64,000 nt of DNA from Bubalus kerabau (GCF_029407905.1 NC_073628.1:91260501-91324500); one strand, 5' to 3'. Counted from the stretch's first letter, positions 11,036 to 22,294 are shown. The notes: generated by a model from the letters alone, not told the origin. Numbers and translations: made by a program.

Positions 11036-11450
11036 TTTGAATGGATCTTTTCATTTGCTATCACTTTTCTTACTTTCATATGTATCCCAGAGGGTATTTT
11101 CTCTATTGTTTATTTTCCATTTTATTTTGCTTCAATTAAAAAAAAATCAAAGAAAATCTACTTTGTTACTCTCTTAGTATGTAATATTACCTTGAAATTC
11201 ATTTATAAGGAGCATAACATTTTAGTATTTTCTACTCTGCTTCCATAATTGAACAATTATAGAAAATGGCCCTCTGTTTCTATTTTATTGGTCAATAAGT
11301 TATTTTCATACTTAATTCTTTTGGCACTTTGGCTGAATTAGTTAAAACATTATGTTAAATCAATATTATGGTTGAAATTTCTAGTTGGCATTTTAAATCA
11401 ATCTCTTCATTATAAATAGTAATAACATAATAATATTTGTATAATGGTAG
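11036..11450. other. AT-rich non-coding stretch
   Basis: Strongly AT-rich, with a 74-codon frame (11024-11248) of hydrophobic composition. This is expected by chance from T-rich DNA. Nothing was recognised. Confidence 0.4.
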
Positions 11451-11460
11451 TTTAATATTC

Positions 11461-11741
11461 CAGAGAATGAAATGGCACCCCACTCCAGTACTCTTGCCTG
11501 GAAAATCCCATGGACGGAGGAGCCTGGTAGGCTGCAGTCCATGGGGTCACGAAGAGTCGGACATGACTGAGCGACTTCACTTTCACTTTTCACTTTCATG
11601 CATTGGAGAAGGAAATGGCAACCCACTCCAGTGTTCTTGCCTGGAGAATCCCAGGGATGGCAGAGCCTGGTGGGCTACTGTCTATGGGGTCACACAGAGT
11701 CGGACATGACTGAAGCGACTTAGCAGCAGTAGCAGCAGCAG
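11461..11741 (+). mobile_element. Bov-A2 SINE (dimer) with perfect TSD
   Basis: Two related Bov-A units are joined by the 'cactttcactttcatgcattgg' type linker and end in a CAG-rich arm (about 11725-11741). A perfect 10-bp target-site duplication TTTAATATTC lies at 11451-11460 and 11742-11751, which fixes the boundaries. Open frames across it on both strands are SINE translations. Confidence 0.95.
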
Positions 11742-11751
11742 TTTAATATTC

Positions 11752-12559
11752 AGTTTAAAAGAAAATTATTTCTTTAAACATAGTTTGTAAGCTCTTTGGA
11801 GGCCAAAAACATGTTTCTTTGGTTTCACGGACTTAAGCACAGTGCCTGGCATAGTGTAGGCATGACCTTGAGGGCATCAAAATCCAGAGTGGAAAAAAGA
11901 TAAACAATGAATGAAGTGCAGAAGCTGGTGTGGAAAACTAAGGGAACAACAAAGAAAACTAGATTAAAAAGGCTTGGTTGAGATCAAGGTTAAAATTACT
12001 AACTTTGAAAGCAAAATTCTGTACTTTAATTTCATAGCCTTACAGCCTTCCCTTTGTTTATGCTTCCCTCCTAGATCAAAGTGTCTCCAGTGCTCCAGGG
12101 TTAATGACTATTCATGAATAACATTGATAGAGAAGCTATAGGTGAAGTGCTAGTATCTACTCAGCCTCACACCAACGTTTAAATAGCCCCTTCCCTACAG
12201 AGTTGCATTGCTGTCAATAAATGTTAGGATAGATCTGTTAGCCACAACAAAATGGGTTGTTGGTGATGTTTAAATAAACTCAATTATGAAGAATGAAGAT
12301 TGGTGCTTCTTAATACTATTTTTGTGTAGGAGTCCTCTAAGTTCTTTATGAACAACAAGCCCTCTCTTTTGTTCAAAAAGAAAAAAGAAAAAAAGAAGGC
12401 ATGCTTTTACATATACCCCTTCTTGTTTTCAAATTTTCTTGGCTCTCTCCCTCCCTGATGGACCCATGGAGTTCAAATCTATAGACCCAGGGTAAACATT
12501 TCTGGTCTAGATCATTTCTAAGGCCCCTTCTAGATCCAACAGTCTATTTGAGCTGACAT
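11752..12559. other. Non-coding stretch
   Basis: 'cacagtgcctggcatagt' near 11838 suggests an L2 or MIR tail. An A-rich run lies at about 12375-12398. Otherwise nothing was recognised. Confidence 0.4.
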
Positions 12560-12690
12560 AGTTGTATTCAGATATTAACACTGCCATGTTTTAGATGTAT
12601 TACTTGGGTTAAGTTTCGTAACATCTCTGACCTCCTCAAACTTCATTGTAATTGTAAGGAATAAAAGAAATATTCAATATTGTGTGTAAA
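12560..12690 (+). repeat. MIR-like relic
   Basis: Diverged blocks 'attacttgggttaagtttc' and 'ctctgacctcctcaa' follow the order of the MIR core. Low similarity. Confidence 0.4.
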
Positions 12691-12739
12691 AATCCTGACC
12701 TGTCCCCCTTCACCTTTGTCATAGAAAAAACAATAGCCC

Positions 12740-13345
12740 TCTTCCCAAAGATGTCCATACTCTAATCCTGGCTTCTATAAATATATTAAATAATCGAGCA
12801 AAAGAGACTTAGAAGATAAGGTTATAGACTTTTAAGACAGGGAAATTATCCTGAATTTCTGATAGGCCCAATCTAATCACTTGGGTCTTAAAAGCAAAGA
12901 AATTTCTGCAGTTGGAATAGTAGAGATGCAGTGGAAAAAGACATAGGAGAGAAAACAGAGGGGAGGTAACTAATGAGGAGCATCAAGACTCAATCAGCAT
13001 TGGTGACTTTGAAGATGAAGAGGGAGCCAGGGAATGCAGGCAGTCTCTAGAAGCTGAGAACAATCATTGGTCCATAGTCAACAAGGAAGCAGGACCTTTA
13101 CCCTACAACTGAGAAAAACTGGATTCTACCAACAATCTGACAGGTTCTGGAAGTAGGTCCTCCCCAAGAGCCTCTAGTAAGGATTGCAGCTCTCCTAACT
13201 TCTTTATCTTGGCCTCATGAAACTCAGAGCAGAGCCCAGCCAAGTGCCTAGACTTATGACCTATAAAACTGGGAAATAGGAAATATGTGTGGTCTTAACC
13301 CACTAAGTTTGATCTAATTTGATCACCAGCAATAGAAAACAAATA
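12740..13345 (+). repeat. Ancient LTR-like repeat, family uncertain
   Basis: The blocks 'gatgtccatactctaatcc', 'aaattatcctgaatttc', 'cccaatctaatcac', 'gactttgaagatgaag', 'ggaatgcaggcagtctcta' and the terminal 'cactaagtttg' occur in the order of a well-known old mammalian interspersed repeat. I believe it is LTR-type but cannot name it securely. No coding content. Confidence 0.5.
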
Positions 13346-13403
13346 TTATCTCATTCCCTTAGTCTCATGACAACCTCCTCTGAAAAAGTCAGTTAATTGC
13401 ACC

Positions 13404-13566
13404 CTGAACAGGTTCAATCTCTGGGTCAAGAAGATCCCCTGGAATAGGAAATGGCATTCCACTCTAGTATTCTTGCCTGGAGAATCCCATGGACAGAGGA
13501 GTCTGGCAGGCTACAGTCCATGGGGTTGCAAAGAGTCAGACATGACTGAGCAACTGTGCACGCACG
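13404..13566 (+). mobile_element. Bov-tA SINE, 5'-truncated
   Basis: It starts inside the tRNA-like head ('aggttcaatctctggg') and continues through the whole body to 'catgactgagcaact', with a short GCAC-rich tail. No target-site duplication was found. Confidence 0.85.
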
Positions 13567-14964
13567 CAAAAAGTGAATTTACACTGAGATGTTGCTGTTC
13601 CTAGGTTTTGGGGGGTTTTTAACCTCTAATTATACTAATTTCTCTGCTTATCAGTGAAGGATTACAGGTGGCACTGATCAGGAGCAAGAAAGTGTTTTGA
13701 AAACGTGTTTTTCTCCTAGCATTTGTGAAATTATACTACAGAGGAAGCCACAGGTCCAGTCAGACTTTTTACAAGGGGGGGCTCCATAGACATTGGTCAG
13801 GATCTGCCTGCGTGGATTCCTTAGAAGCGCCCTGCCCTCCCTACCAGAATGATACTGCCCTTATTCCTGGACCTCCTCTAACTCTCATTTGACTGTTTTC
13901 ATCAGCCTTAGACTGCCTTCTCCATCTGTGCTGGTGAGGGGATCCCTCCAGTGATGTGATCTCAAACTACCTGGTTTCCACTTGTGAATGATGTCTGTTG
14001 GAAAGTCTGGGAACAGCTGGATGAGGACGTATAGAACTCCCAGTAAATACTCTCTCTGATGTGTCTCCTGAGCTACTTTGGAATTCCTCAGTTTCACAAT
14101 TACTGAGAGTTGATGCTGCAGTAGGATTTTATCGAGTTGCTTCTTTGAAGGGAGTGAGCTTCATCTTCTAGACATCCAGCCTTCCTGTATGGGTAATTAA
14201 GTTTTACTGTCCATTTGTTTCCACATGAAACCAGATGATTTGGCTTGGACCCATGGGATGCAGATATCTGACATGAAGTATGCACCCACATGGTTTGGAT
14301 GGTCCCACATGGCTGAGAAGTCAAGTCATAAATGAGTGGACACCAAATGAGATATGCACCAGAGAGTGCATAGGTGACCTAGGGCTCATCAAAAAATATA
14401 ATCACAGGAATGGTGCTGTTAGTGGTATGATGTGAATTACTAACCATGTTTACTGGAATTTTGAAGTAACACAGAAAAGGAAATTTGAGTCTTTCCAGTT
14501 TTTGTAGCCATTGGTCAAAAAGACTCAAACCAAAACATGGGACAGTGTTTTCACTGTGTGTACTTCAGATTTCCTAGATAACAGGTGCAGAGCATCTCTT
14601 TCTCATGCTCAGGGCATTGGCCTGGCATTTCATGCTGGCTGCATTTCCACTGGCTTCTTTCATCTCTTATTGTTCAATATGCCCTTGTGCTCAACATTTC
14701 CCAGAACTGCAGCTAGAGCCTCCTCTTTTCTGCCTTTCTTACCCTGATTACAAAGCATTAGATTGTCTGGATTATAAATCCCAATTCAATTCATGCAACA
14801 ACTTAGAATGCAATTTCCCTCTCATTAAAATCTCCTGTATGAAGTTTTCTTAATATTTATGCTTTAGAAATGTGCATTGAAATTTAGGTGTTGTGGACAC
14901 AGCTATTTGTCTCAAATCTCTATTCAGGACCATGGGGGTCAAAGGACCCTCAGATAGAGAGAAA
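13567..14964. other. Non-coding stretch, nothing recognised
   Basis: Apparently single-copy. A G-run followed by a T-run lies near 13600-13620. Frames of 70-82 codons (13885-14097 minus, 14100-14324 minus, 14511-14853 plus) show no domain or signal and are treated as chance. Confidence 0.45.
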
Positions 14965-15080
14965 AGAGGACAGAAAGCCAACTTTGGAATCAAAAATTCT
15001 GGATTTAATCCCCTGACCACCCTGTACTAGCCTTAAGTAACTGTGAAATTTCTCTTTGAGTATCTTTAACTTTAAAATTG
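14965..15080 (+). repeat. MIR fragment
   Basis: 'ctttggaatcaaaaattctg' and 'taagtaactgtgaaatttct' match the order of MIR blocks around the tRNA-like and core parts. Confidence 0.55.
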
Positions 15081-15094
15081 AGAAACGGGGACAG

Positions 15095-15233
15095 GAGGGA
15101 TAAATTGGGAATTTGGGATCAACAGATACTATTATATATAAAATACATTAGCAATAAGAACCTACTATATAGCACTGGGAGCTATATTCAATATCTTATA
15201 ATAACCTATAATGGAAAAAATCTGAAAAAGAAT
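15095..15233 (+). repeat. L1 3' end, left part
   Basis: 'cctactatatagcactggga' and 'aataacctataatgg' are typical of the 3' untranslated end of artiodactyl L1. It continues at 15713 after the BovB insertion. Confidence 0.75.
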
Positions 15234-15712
15234 CAGATCAGATCAGATCAGTCGCTCAGTCATGTCCGACTCTTTGCGACCCCATGAATCGAAGCACACC
15301 AGGCCTCACTGTCCATCACCAACTCCCAGAGTTCACTCAGACTCACATCCATCAAGTCGGTGATGCCATCCAGCCATCTCATCCTCTGTCGTCCCCTTCT
15401 CCTCTTGCCCCCAATCCCTCCCAGCATCAGAGTCTTTTCCAATGAGTCAACTCTTCACAGGAGGTGGCCAAAGTACTGGAGTTTCAGCTTTAGCATCATT
15501 CCTTCCAAAGAAATCCCAGGGCTGATCTCCTTCAGAATGGACTGGTTGGATCTCCTTGCAGTCCAAGGGACTCTCAAGAGTCTTCTCCAACACCACAGTT
15601 CAAAAGCATCAATTCTTCGGCACTCAGCCTTCTTCACAGTCCAACTCTCACATCCATACATGACCACAGGAAAAACCATAGCCTTGACTAGATGAACCTT
15701 TGTTGGCAAAGT
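15234..15712 (-). mobile_element. 5'-truncated BovB LINE, antisense, with perfect TSD
   Basis: A 479-bp BovB 3' piece inserted in an L1 tail. A perfect 10-bp duplication GAAAAAGAAT flanks it (15224-15233 and 15713-15722). Its 3' tail shows a GATCA-type short tandem repeat (15234-15250) instead of the usual GAACT units. The minus-strand open frames (15260-15442 and 15455-15709) are RT C-terminal fragments. Confidence 0.95.
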
Positions 15713-15800
15713 GAAAAAGAATAGATATATCTATATGTGTAAATGAATCTCTTTGCTATACACCTGAAACATTGTAAATCAAGTTTAATTCATTTTTTTT
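15713..15800 (+). repeat. L1 3' end, right part
   Basis: Continues the L1 3' end: 'ctttgctatacacctgaaac' and 'attgtaaatcaa', with an A-rich end near 15800. Confidence 0.75.
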
Positions 15801-15829
15801 AAAGAGTTTAAAAAATGAGGAGTCATCAG

Positions 15830-16275
15830 ACCTATTTGTTGTAAAGATCCATTGGCAGTCTCTGGTCAGACAATGGCCTCCAAGCCGTCTGGACCTCTTG
15901 CATCATGTCTTTCCTAGCCTATCTTTTACCTTTTTACCCCTGCTTTTTCTGTTCCAGTCACATTGTTCTACTACTTGTTCTTCAAACACACCCAGCATTC
16001 TTTCCCAAGGACATTCACACTCTATTCTGTCTCCTTACAAAGTTCTGTCCCAGATAACCACATGGTTTCCTTTCCCATGTCCTTGGGCAAGCTGCTGAAA
16101 TCAGAGACTATCCCAACTACATCCCAATAGCAACATCCTACGGCCAGCCCTGGACCATGACACTTCTATCCTCTTGATTACTTACTGTAGATCCATAGAA
16201 CTTATCACCCCCTGACATGTTACTTACTTGTTTATTTTGCATATTGTTTGTCCCACCCACTAACCCCATGGAGGG
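15830..16275 (-). repeat. L2 LINE 3' end, antisense
   Basis: The pyrimidine-rich order 'tgttccagtcacattgttct', 'cattctttcccaagg', 'cttatcaccccctgacatg', 'acttgtttattttgcat' and 'tgtttgtcccacc' is the reverse of the L2 3' region. Old and diverged. Frames inside are chance. Confidence 0.65.
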
Positions 16276-16284
16276 TTGGGGTTG

Positions 16285-16550
16285 ACCACTTTTAAAAAAT
16301 TTTTATTAGAGTATATTTGCTTTACAATGCTATCTTAGTTTCTACTGTACAGCAAAGTGAATCAGCTATTCATATACATATATCCCCTCTTTTTTTGGAT
16401 TTCCTTCCCATTTTTATCATCACAAAGTTCCCTGTGCTATGCAGTAGGTTCTCTTTTGTTATCTATTTTACACATAATATACACAGTATATATGTCAATC
16501 CCAGTCTTCCAATTCATCCCACCCACTCCCCATTTCCCTGTTCCACTTTA
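16285..16550 (-). repeat. L1 3' end, antisense
   Basis: 'tttttattagagtatatttg', 'tgtacagcaaagtgaatcag', 'ttccctgtgctatgcagtag' and the closing 'ccaattcatcccacccac' are the reverse of the same L1 3' end seen at 15095 and 51569. Confidence 0.8.
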
Positions 16551-17024
16551 TTCACTACTTTATGTGCATCAATTAGAAATATGCCTGAAACATTCATAAA
16601 CACAAATGCTGAAAGAATGAGGGGACTTATGTAAAGTGCTAATATCTAGCACAAGAAGAGACCATAAACTATAGATAAACACAGTATATCTGAGGGGCAG
16701 TTGTGGAAAAGAAAGGCTTTCTGGTTTTCTTGGTGTTGAAAACTTGAACTTATTTCACTTGGTGACTTCAAATTCAAACGTACTTTACTCTCCATCTTGG
16801 AGAAGAAGGGATATCTTGGATCTGGAAGCCCATACTTTAATCACCTTAGAAGTAGCTGCACTGACGGGCCACTCTAGACTGGTTCTGTGATCCAAAGGGC
16901 TGATCCCTCACCAAAGAGGTCAGGAATCAGTTTTTAATACACTGTTCATCACAAGACAGGAAGTTGGAGGGGAAAGGAATATTTAGCTCTCTGGAGAAGT
17001 GGTTGGTCCCATATAGTATTAATA
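16551..17024. other. Non-coding stretch, nothing recognised
   Basis: Apparently single-copy DNA between an L1 tail and a MIR. No coding signal. Confidence 0.45.
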
Positions 17025-17285
17025 GAAATAGCATGGATTTGGGCACCACAAGATTTGGATTCAGCTGCTGATTCTACTACTTAACAGTTGAGGAAAAGAG
17101 TGATATTTACCATTTCTGAGTCTTAGGATCTCTTCATTCTGAATGGTGGTAAGAATAGATATTATCTCACAACGTTTCTGTTTCATGTGCATGTCACATT
17201 AATGAGAAATGAGGCCATGTATACATGAAAGTGCTTTGCAGACTATTCATCGGTAAATAGGGATTGGTGGTAGTTATTATTGTTT
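17025..17285 (+). repeat. MIR, nearly full length
   Basis: The MIR order is visible: the 'gcatggatttgggc' head, 'gattctactacttaacag', a core with 'tctgagtcttaggatctctt', 'gaatagatattatctcac', 'gtgctttgcag' and the 'agttattatt' end. Diverged throughout. Confidence 0.7.
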
Positions 17286-17765
17286 AGTAGGAACTGTAGG
17301 CTCTGCAGTTTCTCTTGACCTCAAAAAAAAAAAAAAATGCCACTTAGTCATCTGTACAAGATTTTGACTTTGAGGTGTTAAGTTATATTTTGCAAATTTC
17401 TTCCCATTCTGTGGCTTTCTTTGCTTTGAGCTTTGATAGCTGTCTAGCACATTTACTTTTATATTCAGATGGTGCTTTTCTTCAGGAAACTCAAGAGACT
17501 TTGTAGACAATTATTTATTCATTCTTGCATTCTGAGAGATAAGGAAGAACATTCGAGTCTTGAAAAATGGAGAGCAGCAGGCTCAGGAAAGCCAAGCCAA
17601 TTTCTCTTCCAAGCATTGACTCCCATTTTTATGGGTCTGTGGAAGGAGGGTTTTGTGCCCTCTTATCTGACCCATTCCCATCTCTATAGGAGTCTACATC
17701 AAGATTTCATCCAAGACATGTGGGAAATAGAAAGGAGCTTTTGCAGAATTTTTTTGGTAGAACCC
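17286..17765. other. Non-coding stretch with an A-run
   Basis: A run of 13-14 A lies at about 17323-17337. The 111-codon plus frame (17469-17804) runs into the Bov-tA that follows and has no recognised domain. Confidence 0.4.
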
Positions 17766-17778
17766 ATAGTAGAGAGGA

Positions 17779-18002
17779 GGGCTTCCCAGGTAGCTCAGTG
17801 GTAAAGAATCCACCTGTCAATACAGGAGATGTAGAAGACATGGGTTCAACCCTTGGATCAAGAAGATGCCCTGGAGTAGGAAATGGCAACCCACTCCAGT
17901 ATTCTTGCCTGGAAAATTCCATGGACAGAGAGGAGCCTGGGGGTTTACAGTCCACAGGATCACAAAGAGTTCTGACACGACTGAGTGACTGAGCTCATAG
18001 GT
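17779..18002 (+). mobile_element. Bov-tA SINE with TSD
   Basis: Full tRNA-like head ('gggcttcccaggtagctcag'), body and 'cacgactgagtgactgagc' end. A 13-bp duplication with one mismatch flanks it: ATAGTAGAGAGGA (17766-17778) and ATAGTAGAAAGGA (18003-18015). Frames on both strands here are SINE translations. Confidence 0.93.
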
Positions 18003-18015
18003 ATAGTAGAAAGGA

Positions 18016-19839
18016 AGTGAGGTGGTTCAGCTCCTGTTGGCCTTTCCAGACAAGGCCTTGGAATCTCTTGTCCTGAAGGCTCATCCATGCCACTGTACCA
18101 GATTACCTCATAGCTAAGGTATTCACTTAGGTTCTTGGATAACAGGAGGGTCCACTCTGGTCTCCAGGAGACTTTCAGTCATCCTGAAGATTAGGAAAGT
18201 AGAAATCTTCTCAAAGAAGCTCCTGATGAAACTGAATTCACTAAAGCCGTCACTATTCCCCATATGTGCAGATTTAGGCAGGTTCTTACTTGGATTCTCG
18301 AAGCTAAATTGTCTCATCTTTCTCAAATTACAAAACTATTAATTGTGTCTTTTTATTGGATGCTGAGTTAACTAGAAGAGACTATGGAAACATGATGCTT
18401 CACCCTTTCTGAGTTGGTGTGTGAGACCCAGAAACAGATTAGTGGGAAAGTGCTTCCTGAAAAAGTCTCAGAAAATCTGGCCCTTGTGTGTTTGTATTTT
18501 TTTTTTTTCCCTAAAATTAGAACTGTTTCCTTTAGGGAAACCCAAAATTCAGAAAGGACAAGAGACATGAGGAAGCAAATACTTCCTATAAATGCTGGCT
18601 TGTGTTTTCCCACAAACATTTGCTTTTGTTCTCTTCTGCTCTTCTTTAACCTTGGCTTTCATCCACCAAGTAGACAGGAGTATTGGCTTGATCAAGGGTT
18701 CCAGTGGCCAGAGGAACAACAGAGGTTCTGTCCCTGGGAATGTCAGTATCCTTGGAAGTCATTTAATCTCTCAGGTTGTTCTTCTAGGCCTCTGAACTGA
18801 ACACGTTATTGACTTCATGTAAATTATAGAACTGATGAGAGGACATGATTTGTAACCCATACATACGCGGGAGTCACACTGTCTTTAAACTCTCAAGTAC
18901 AATTTCCTCAAAAATCCCTGTTACTTGAGGGGAGAAACTCGTTTTCTTACCTGGTCTTTCTTAGAATTCTTGTATTTCTTGGAGAAATTTTCTCCTAGTC
19001 AATCTGACTTTGGATTTCTGCTTTCATCAAATGACTTCATTTTACTGATCATCTGACCACCCCACACACTAAATGGCTTTTCTACATTGTCTCCTACTGT
19101 GCGAGGCAGTACCTCAATTACTTCCAGAAAACCACCAGCCCAAGTCTGTGTGTTTGTATGAGACTTCCAATGAAGTCTTGAAAAAAGGAAGGCTTTCAAA
19201 TGACAGCACTACAAAAAGCAGCACCATAAAAAATAGACACCAGAGTTCTCAAGTCCCCAGGCTACTCTTCCTCCAGAAATCCCCCACTGGTCTCCACAGC
19301 CGTGTTTCTCAGCCTCTATCTTGCCCTCTCCAAACTTTTTCCATCTATCTGATTACATCAACCGCAGATTACTGCTCACTTCCTGTGCACACGTGTTCCG
19401 CTATCAGCTTTGGCCTCATCTTCCTCTCCAGGATGGTTATCTACTCCAGAGAAGTGTTCTACGGTTTGCCAGGAGATTAAAGTGACTACTACCATTTATG
19501 ATTTCTAATAACACTGCTTATATTCTATCGCATCATATTTGAAAACTCTGTTTTTTCACAAGAATTTATTTCTCAATGAGTTCTTATTAGAGTAAAATGT
19601 GATAGCCAACACAAGCTTCTTCAGAAATTTTTATCAGTTACTATTCTACACATCTGAATCTCAACAACCAACTTTCAAAAAAATACTTGCAAAACATTGC
19701 AGAATTCTGGAGTAGTTTATGGAGTTGACATGTTCATGGGAGAAAGGTATAGGAGGGGACCTTAAAAGGAGGGGACCTTATAGGGAAGATGGGACCAATA
19801 CTTTTCTAAATATTCTCCCCTTCTCTTTTCCTTTTCTCT
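18016..19839. other. Long non-coding stretch, nothing recognised
   Basis: No SINE or LINE was recognised over 1.8 kb. A T-run lies at about 18498-18510. The longest frames (18414-18800 plus, 128 codons; 19073-19480 plus, 135 codons) lack any domain and have no flanking splice or start context that I can support. If the window holds a conserved element or exon, stretches like this are where to look. Confidence 0.4.
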
Positions 19840-19877
19840 TGCAATCCATTCTTTGCAGAGCAGCTGAAGTGGTCTTG
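19840..19877 (-). repeat. L2 LINE, antisense, left part
   Basis: 'ccattctttgcagagcagct' joins in order to 20025, where the L2 continues after a SINE insertion. Confidence 0.6.
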
Positions 19878-20012
19878 CTGCTGCTGCTGCTGCTAAGTCA
19901 CTTCAGTCGTGTCTGACTCTGTGTGACCCCAGAGACAGCAGCCCACCAGGCTCCCCCATCCCTGGGATTCTCCAGGCAAGAACACTGGAGTGGGTTGCCA
20001 TTTCCTTCTCCA
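19878..20012 (-). mobile_element. Bov-A monomer SINE, antisense, with perfect TSD
   Basis: A single Bov-A unit beginning with a CTG-rich arm (19878-19893) and ending 'tttccttctcca'. A perfect 12-bp duplication GAAGTGGTCTTG lies at 19866-19877 and 20013-20024. Confidence 0.95.
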
Positions 20013-20024
20013 GAAGTGGTCTTG

Positions 20025-20450
20025 GATACATGCAAATCAAACCATGTCATTCTCTTGCTTAAAAGTCTTAATTGGTTTCCAATGTACTTAGGTGTCAGTC
20101 TCCCCTCTTACAATTCTCCAGCCATGAAGTCATCTCAGTTCCTCAAACAGGCTAACATCTTTCCCACATCAGTACCTTTGCCATCACCACTCCCTCCCCA
20201 TGCCTGGAACAGAACTGCCCCTGTCTTAGCATAGCTGGATCCTTCTCTTCTTTCCCATCTCAGCTTCACTGTCACTTCCACCCGAAGGCACTTCCTTCCA
20301 CACAGATGCTCCTGACTTTCTCAATCTTGGCTCATTTTCCCCTTCATATCCCTTGCCACAATCTGTGATTACTTATTGCTTGATTGTGTGTTCTTTTCTA
20401 TCTGCACCACTATTCGGGAAGCTGAAAACTTCTTCAGTAAGAGGATAAAT
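20025..20450 (-). repeat. L2 LINE 3' end, antisense, right part
   Basis: 'aaaccatgtcattctcttgc', 'taattggtttccaatgtact', 'atgcctggaacagaactgcc', 'ttcactgtcacttcc' and 'gattacttattgcttg' follow the reversed L2 order. Confidence 0.75.
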
Positions 20451-20454
20451 AGTA

Positions 20455-20735
20455 AATAATTCAGGTTTGTGCCATACAGTATTTCTTGCAACTACTCTGC
20501 TGCGGTGGTGTAAAAGCAGCTATAGAAAATAAACAGATTAGTGTGGTGTGTTCCAATAAAACTTTATTGATGGTCACTAGAATTTGAATTTAGTGTAATT
20601 TGCATGTCAAGACAAATTACTCGTCCTTTGATTTTTATTACATTTTTAAATGTAAAAACTATTCTTACAGGTTGTACAAAAAAAGATGACAAGATGAATT
20701 TGACCCACAGACCATAGCTTTTGGATGCAGCAATT
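20455..20735 (+). repeat. hAT-type MER element, non-autonomous
   Basis: 'gccatacagtatttcttgca', 'gtgttccaataaaactttat' and 'gacccacagaccatagcttt' are characteristic of a common mammalian hAT-derived MER repeat whose exact name I cannot fix. The middle is diverged. Confidence 0.6.
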
Positions 20736-21007
20736 GATTGCAAGTTCTATGAGGCCAGCAATACATTTATTTGATTCACCATTGAATCACTAACACCTAG
20801 AGTGCAATTGTTGGTACATAGCAAGCTGCCAAGAAATGACTTACTAAACAAATGGGACAGTGATGCCAAGATCAAAGCAAAAGACTTAATGGGAGGAAGG
20901 CCAAGGGAAGACAAAGGGAAGGGAAGACATAATGCTGAAACTTATGAACAAGGAAAATCATCTAGTAAAAATTGAATATAGGCCACTAAATATTGTGCCC
21001 AAATATC

Positions 21008-21179
21008 AATGCCCAACGAGTCAGGGTTCTCCAGAGAAACAGAGCCAATAGGAGATGTGTGTATATATACATATATATTATACTTAATATATAATTTAAT
21101 CAATATAATACAATATGTAAATAAGTAACTTATTAATAATTAATATTTAATTAATATATTAGTGTAATGTGTGTGTATA
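21008..21179 (+). repeat. Old L1-type 3' end, part 1, with AT microsatellite
   Basis: 'agggttctccagagaaacag' marks the start of an old mammalian repeat that I take to be an L1M 3' end. It is followed by a long TA-rich low-complexity stretch (about 21057-21179). Confidence 0.55.
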
Positions 21180-21382
21180 TGTTAGTTGCTCAGTCATGTC
21201 CAACTCTTTGTGACCTCATGGACTGTAGCCTGCTAAGCTCCCCTGTCCATGGACTTTTCTAGACAAGAATACTGGAGTGGGTTGCCATTTCCCACTCCAG
21301 GGAATCTTTCCAGCCCAGGGATCAAACATGGGTCTTCTGCATTGCCGGCAGATTCTTTACCGTCTGAGCCACCAGGGAGTCT
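21180..21382 (-). mobile_element. Bov-tA SINE, antisense
   Basis: Complete element in reverse, from 'gttagttgctcagtcatgtc' to the tRNA-like head 'ctgagccaccagggagtc'. It sits inside the AT-rich part of an older repeat. No clear target-site duplication is visible in this low-complexity context. Confidence 0.9.
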
Positions 21383-21783
21383 TACATATAAGTTTAATGT
21401 ATAATCCCTTTAACAAATCTCCAGATACTATATATGAAATATATATAGTATTTATAATATATATTTTTATATATGGAGATATATTAAAGAAATTGGCTCA
21501 CCTGGTTATGGAGGCTGAGAAGTCTGTGATCAGCTGTCTGTAAACTGTAGAACCAAGAAAAGTGGTATCTAAGTCCAAAGGCTTGAGAATGGAGTGAGTC
21601 CCAATCTGAGTCTGAAAGCCTGAGAATTAGGAGCATCAGTGTTGGAGGGCAGGAGAAGATGAATATCTCAGCTGGAGCAGAGAGAACAAATTCACCCTTT
21701 CTCTGTCTTTTGGTTCTATTCAGGCCCTCAGCGTGTTGGACGATGCCCACCAGTATTGATGAGGATGATCTTCATTACTCACT
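21383..21783 (+). repeat. Old L1-type 3' end, part 2
   Basis: After a second TA-rich run (21421-21485) the repeat continues: 'aaattggctcacctggttat', 'ggaggctgagaagtctg', 'cagctggagcag', 'ggttctattcaggccctcag' and 'ggacgatgcccacc'. The minus frame at 21484-21750 is a shadow. Confidence 0.55.
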
Positions 21784-21903
21784 CTGCTGCTGCTGCTGCT
21801 AAGTCACTTCAGTCATGTCCGACTGTGTGTGACCCCATAGACGGCAGCCCACCAGGCTCCCCATCCCTGGGATTCTCCAGGCAAGAACAATGGAGTGAGT
21901 TGA
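21784..21903 (-). mobile_element. Bov-A monomer SINE, antisense, truncated
   Basis: CTG-rich arm, then 'aagtcacttcagtcatgtcc' through 'caggcaagaacaatggagtg'. The surrounding old repeat resumes at once. Only a weak ATTACT duplication is visible. Confidence 0.88.
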
Positions 21904-22055
21904 ATTGATTACTAATTCAAATGCTAACCTCTTCCAGAGACAGTCTTATAGACATACCCAGAAACAGTGATCTTTTTAAAATGCACTATCTGGACATCCC
22001 TTAGCCCAGTCAAGTTGACACCTATTAATAAAATTAACCATCACACCCAGATAGG
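21904..22055 (+). repeat. Old L1-type 3' end, part 3
   Basis: 'ttcaaatgctaacctcttcc', 'agccca'-type blocks and the closing 'aaaattaaccatcaca' complete the repeat that began at 21008. Confidence 0.55.
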
Positions 22056-22294
22056 TGCTCTCCTAGGCAATTTATCATTCCTCCAGCATTATTCTGAGAG
22101 TTCAGCAGAGTCAAAGGAGAGTTCAGCATACATAAGAAATCCCTTTGATGTTTAAGAGTATATAATGGGAATGTAAATTCATTACATTTATGGTTTTGAA
22201 CTGGAAAAGATTTGGTTCATTAGTGATAGTAAGAACTTTTAGTATATAAGACCCACTGGGTCCTTTAAGATTTGGGTAGTCTTAGTATTGTGAG

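Noticed and set aside
11461..11741. Regularly recurring ~30-40 bp motifs suggesting a CRISPR array or satellite
   Set aside because: The recurring blocks are the two halves of dispersed SINE dimers at unrelated loci with target-site duplications. There is no repeat-spacer periodicity.
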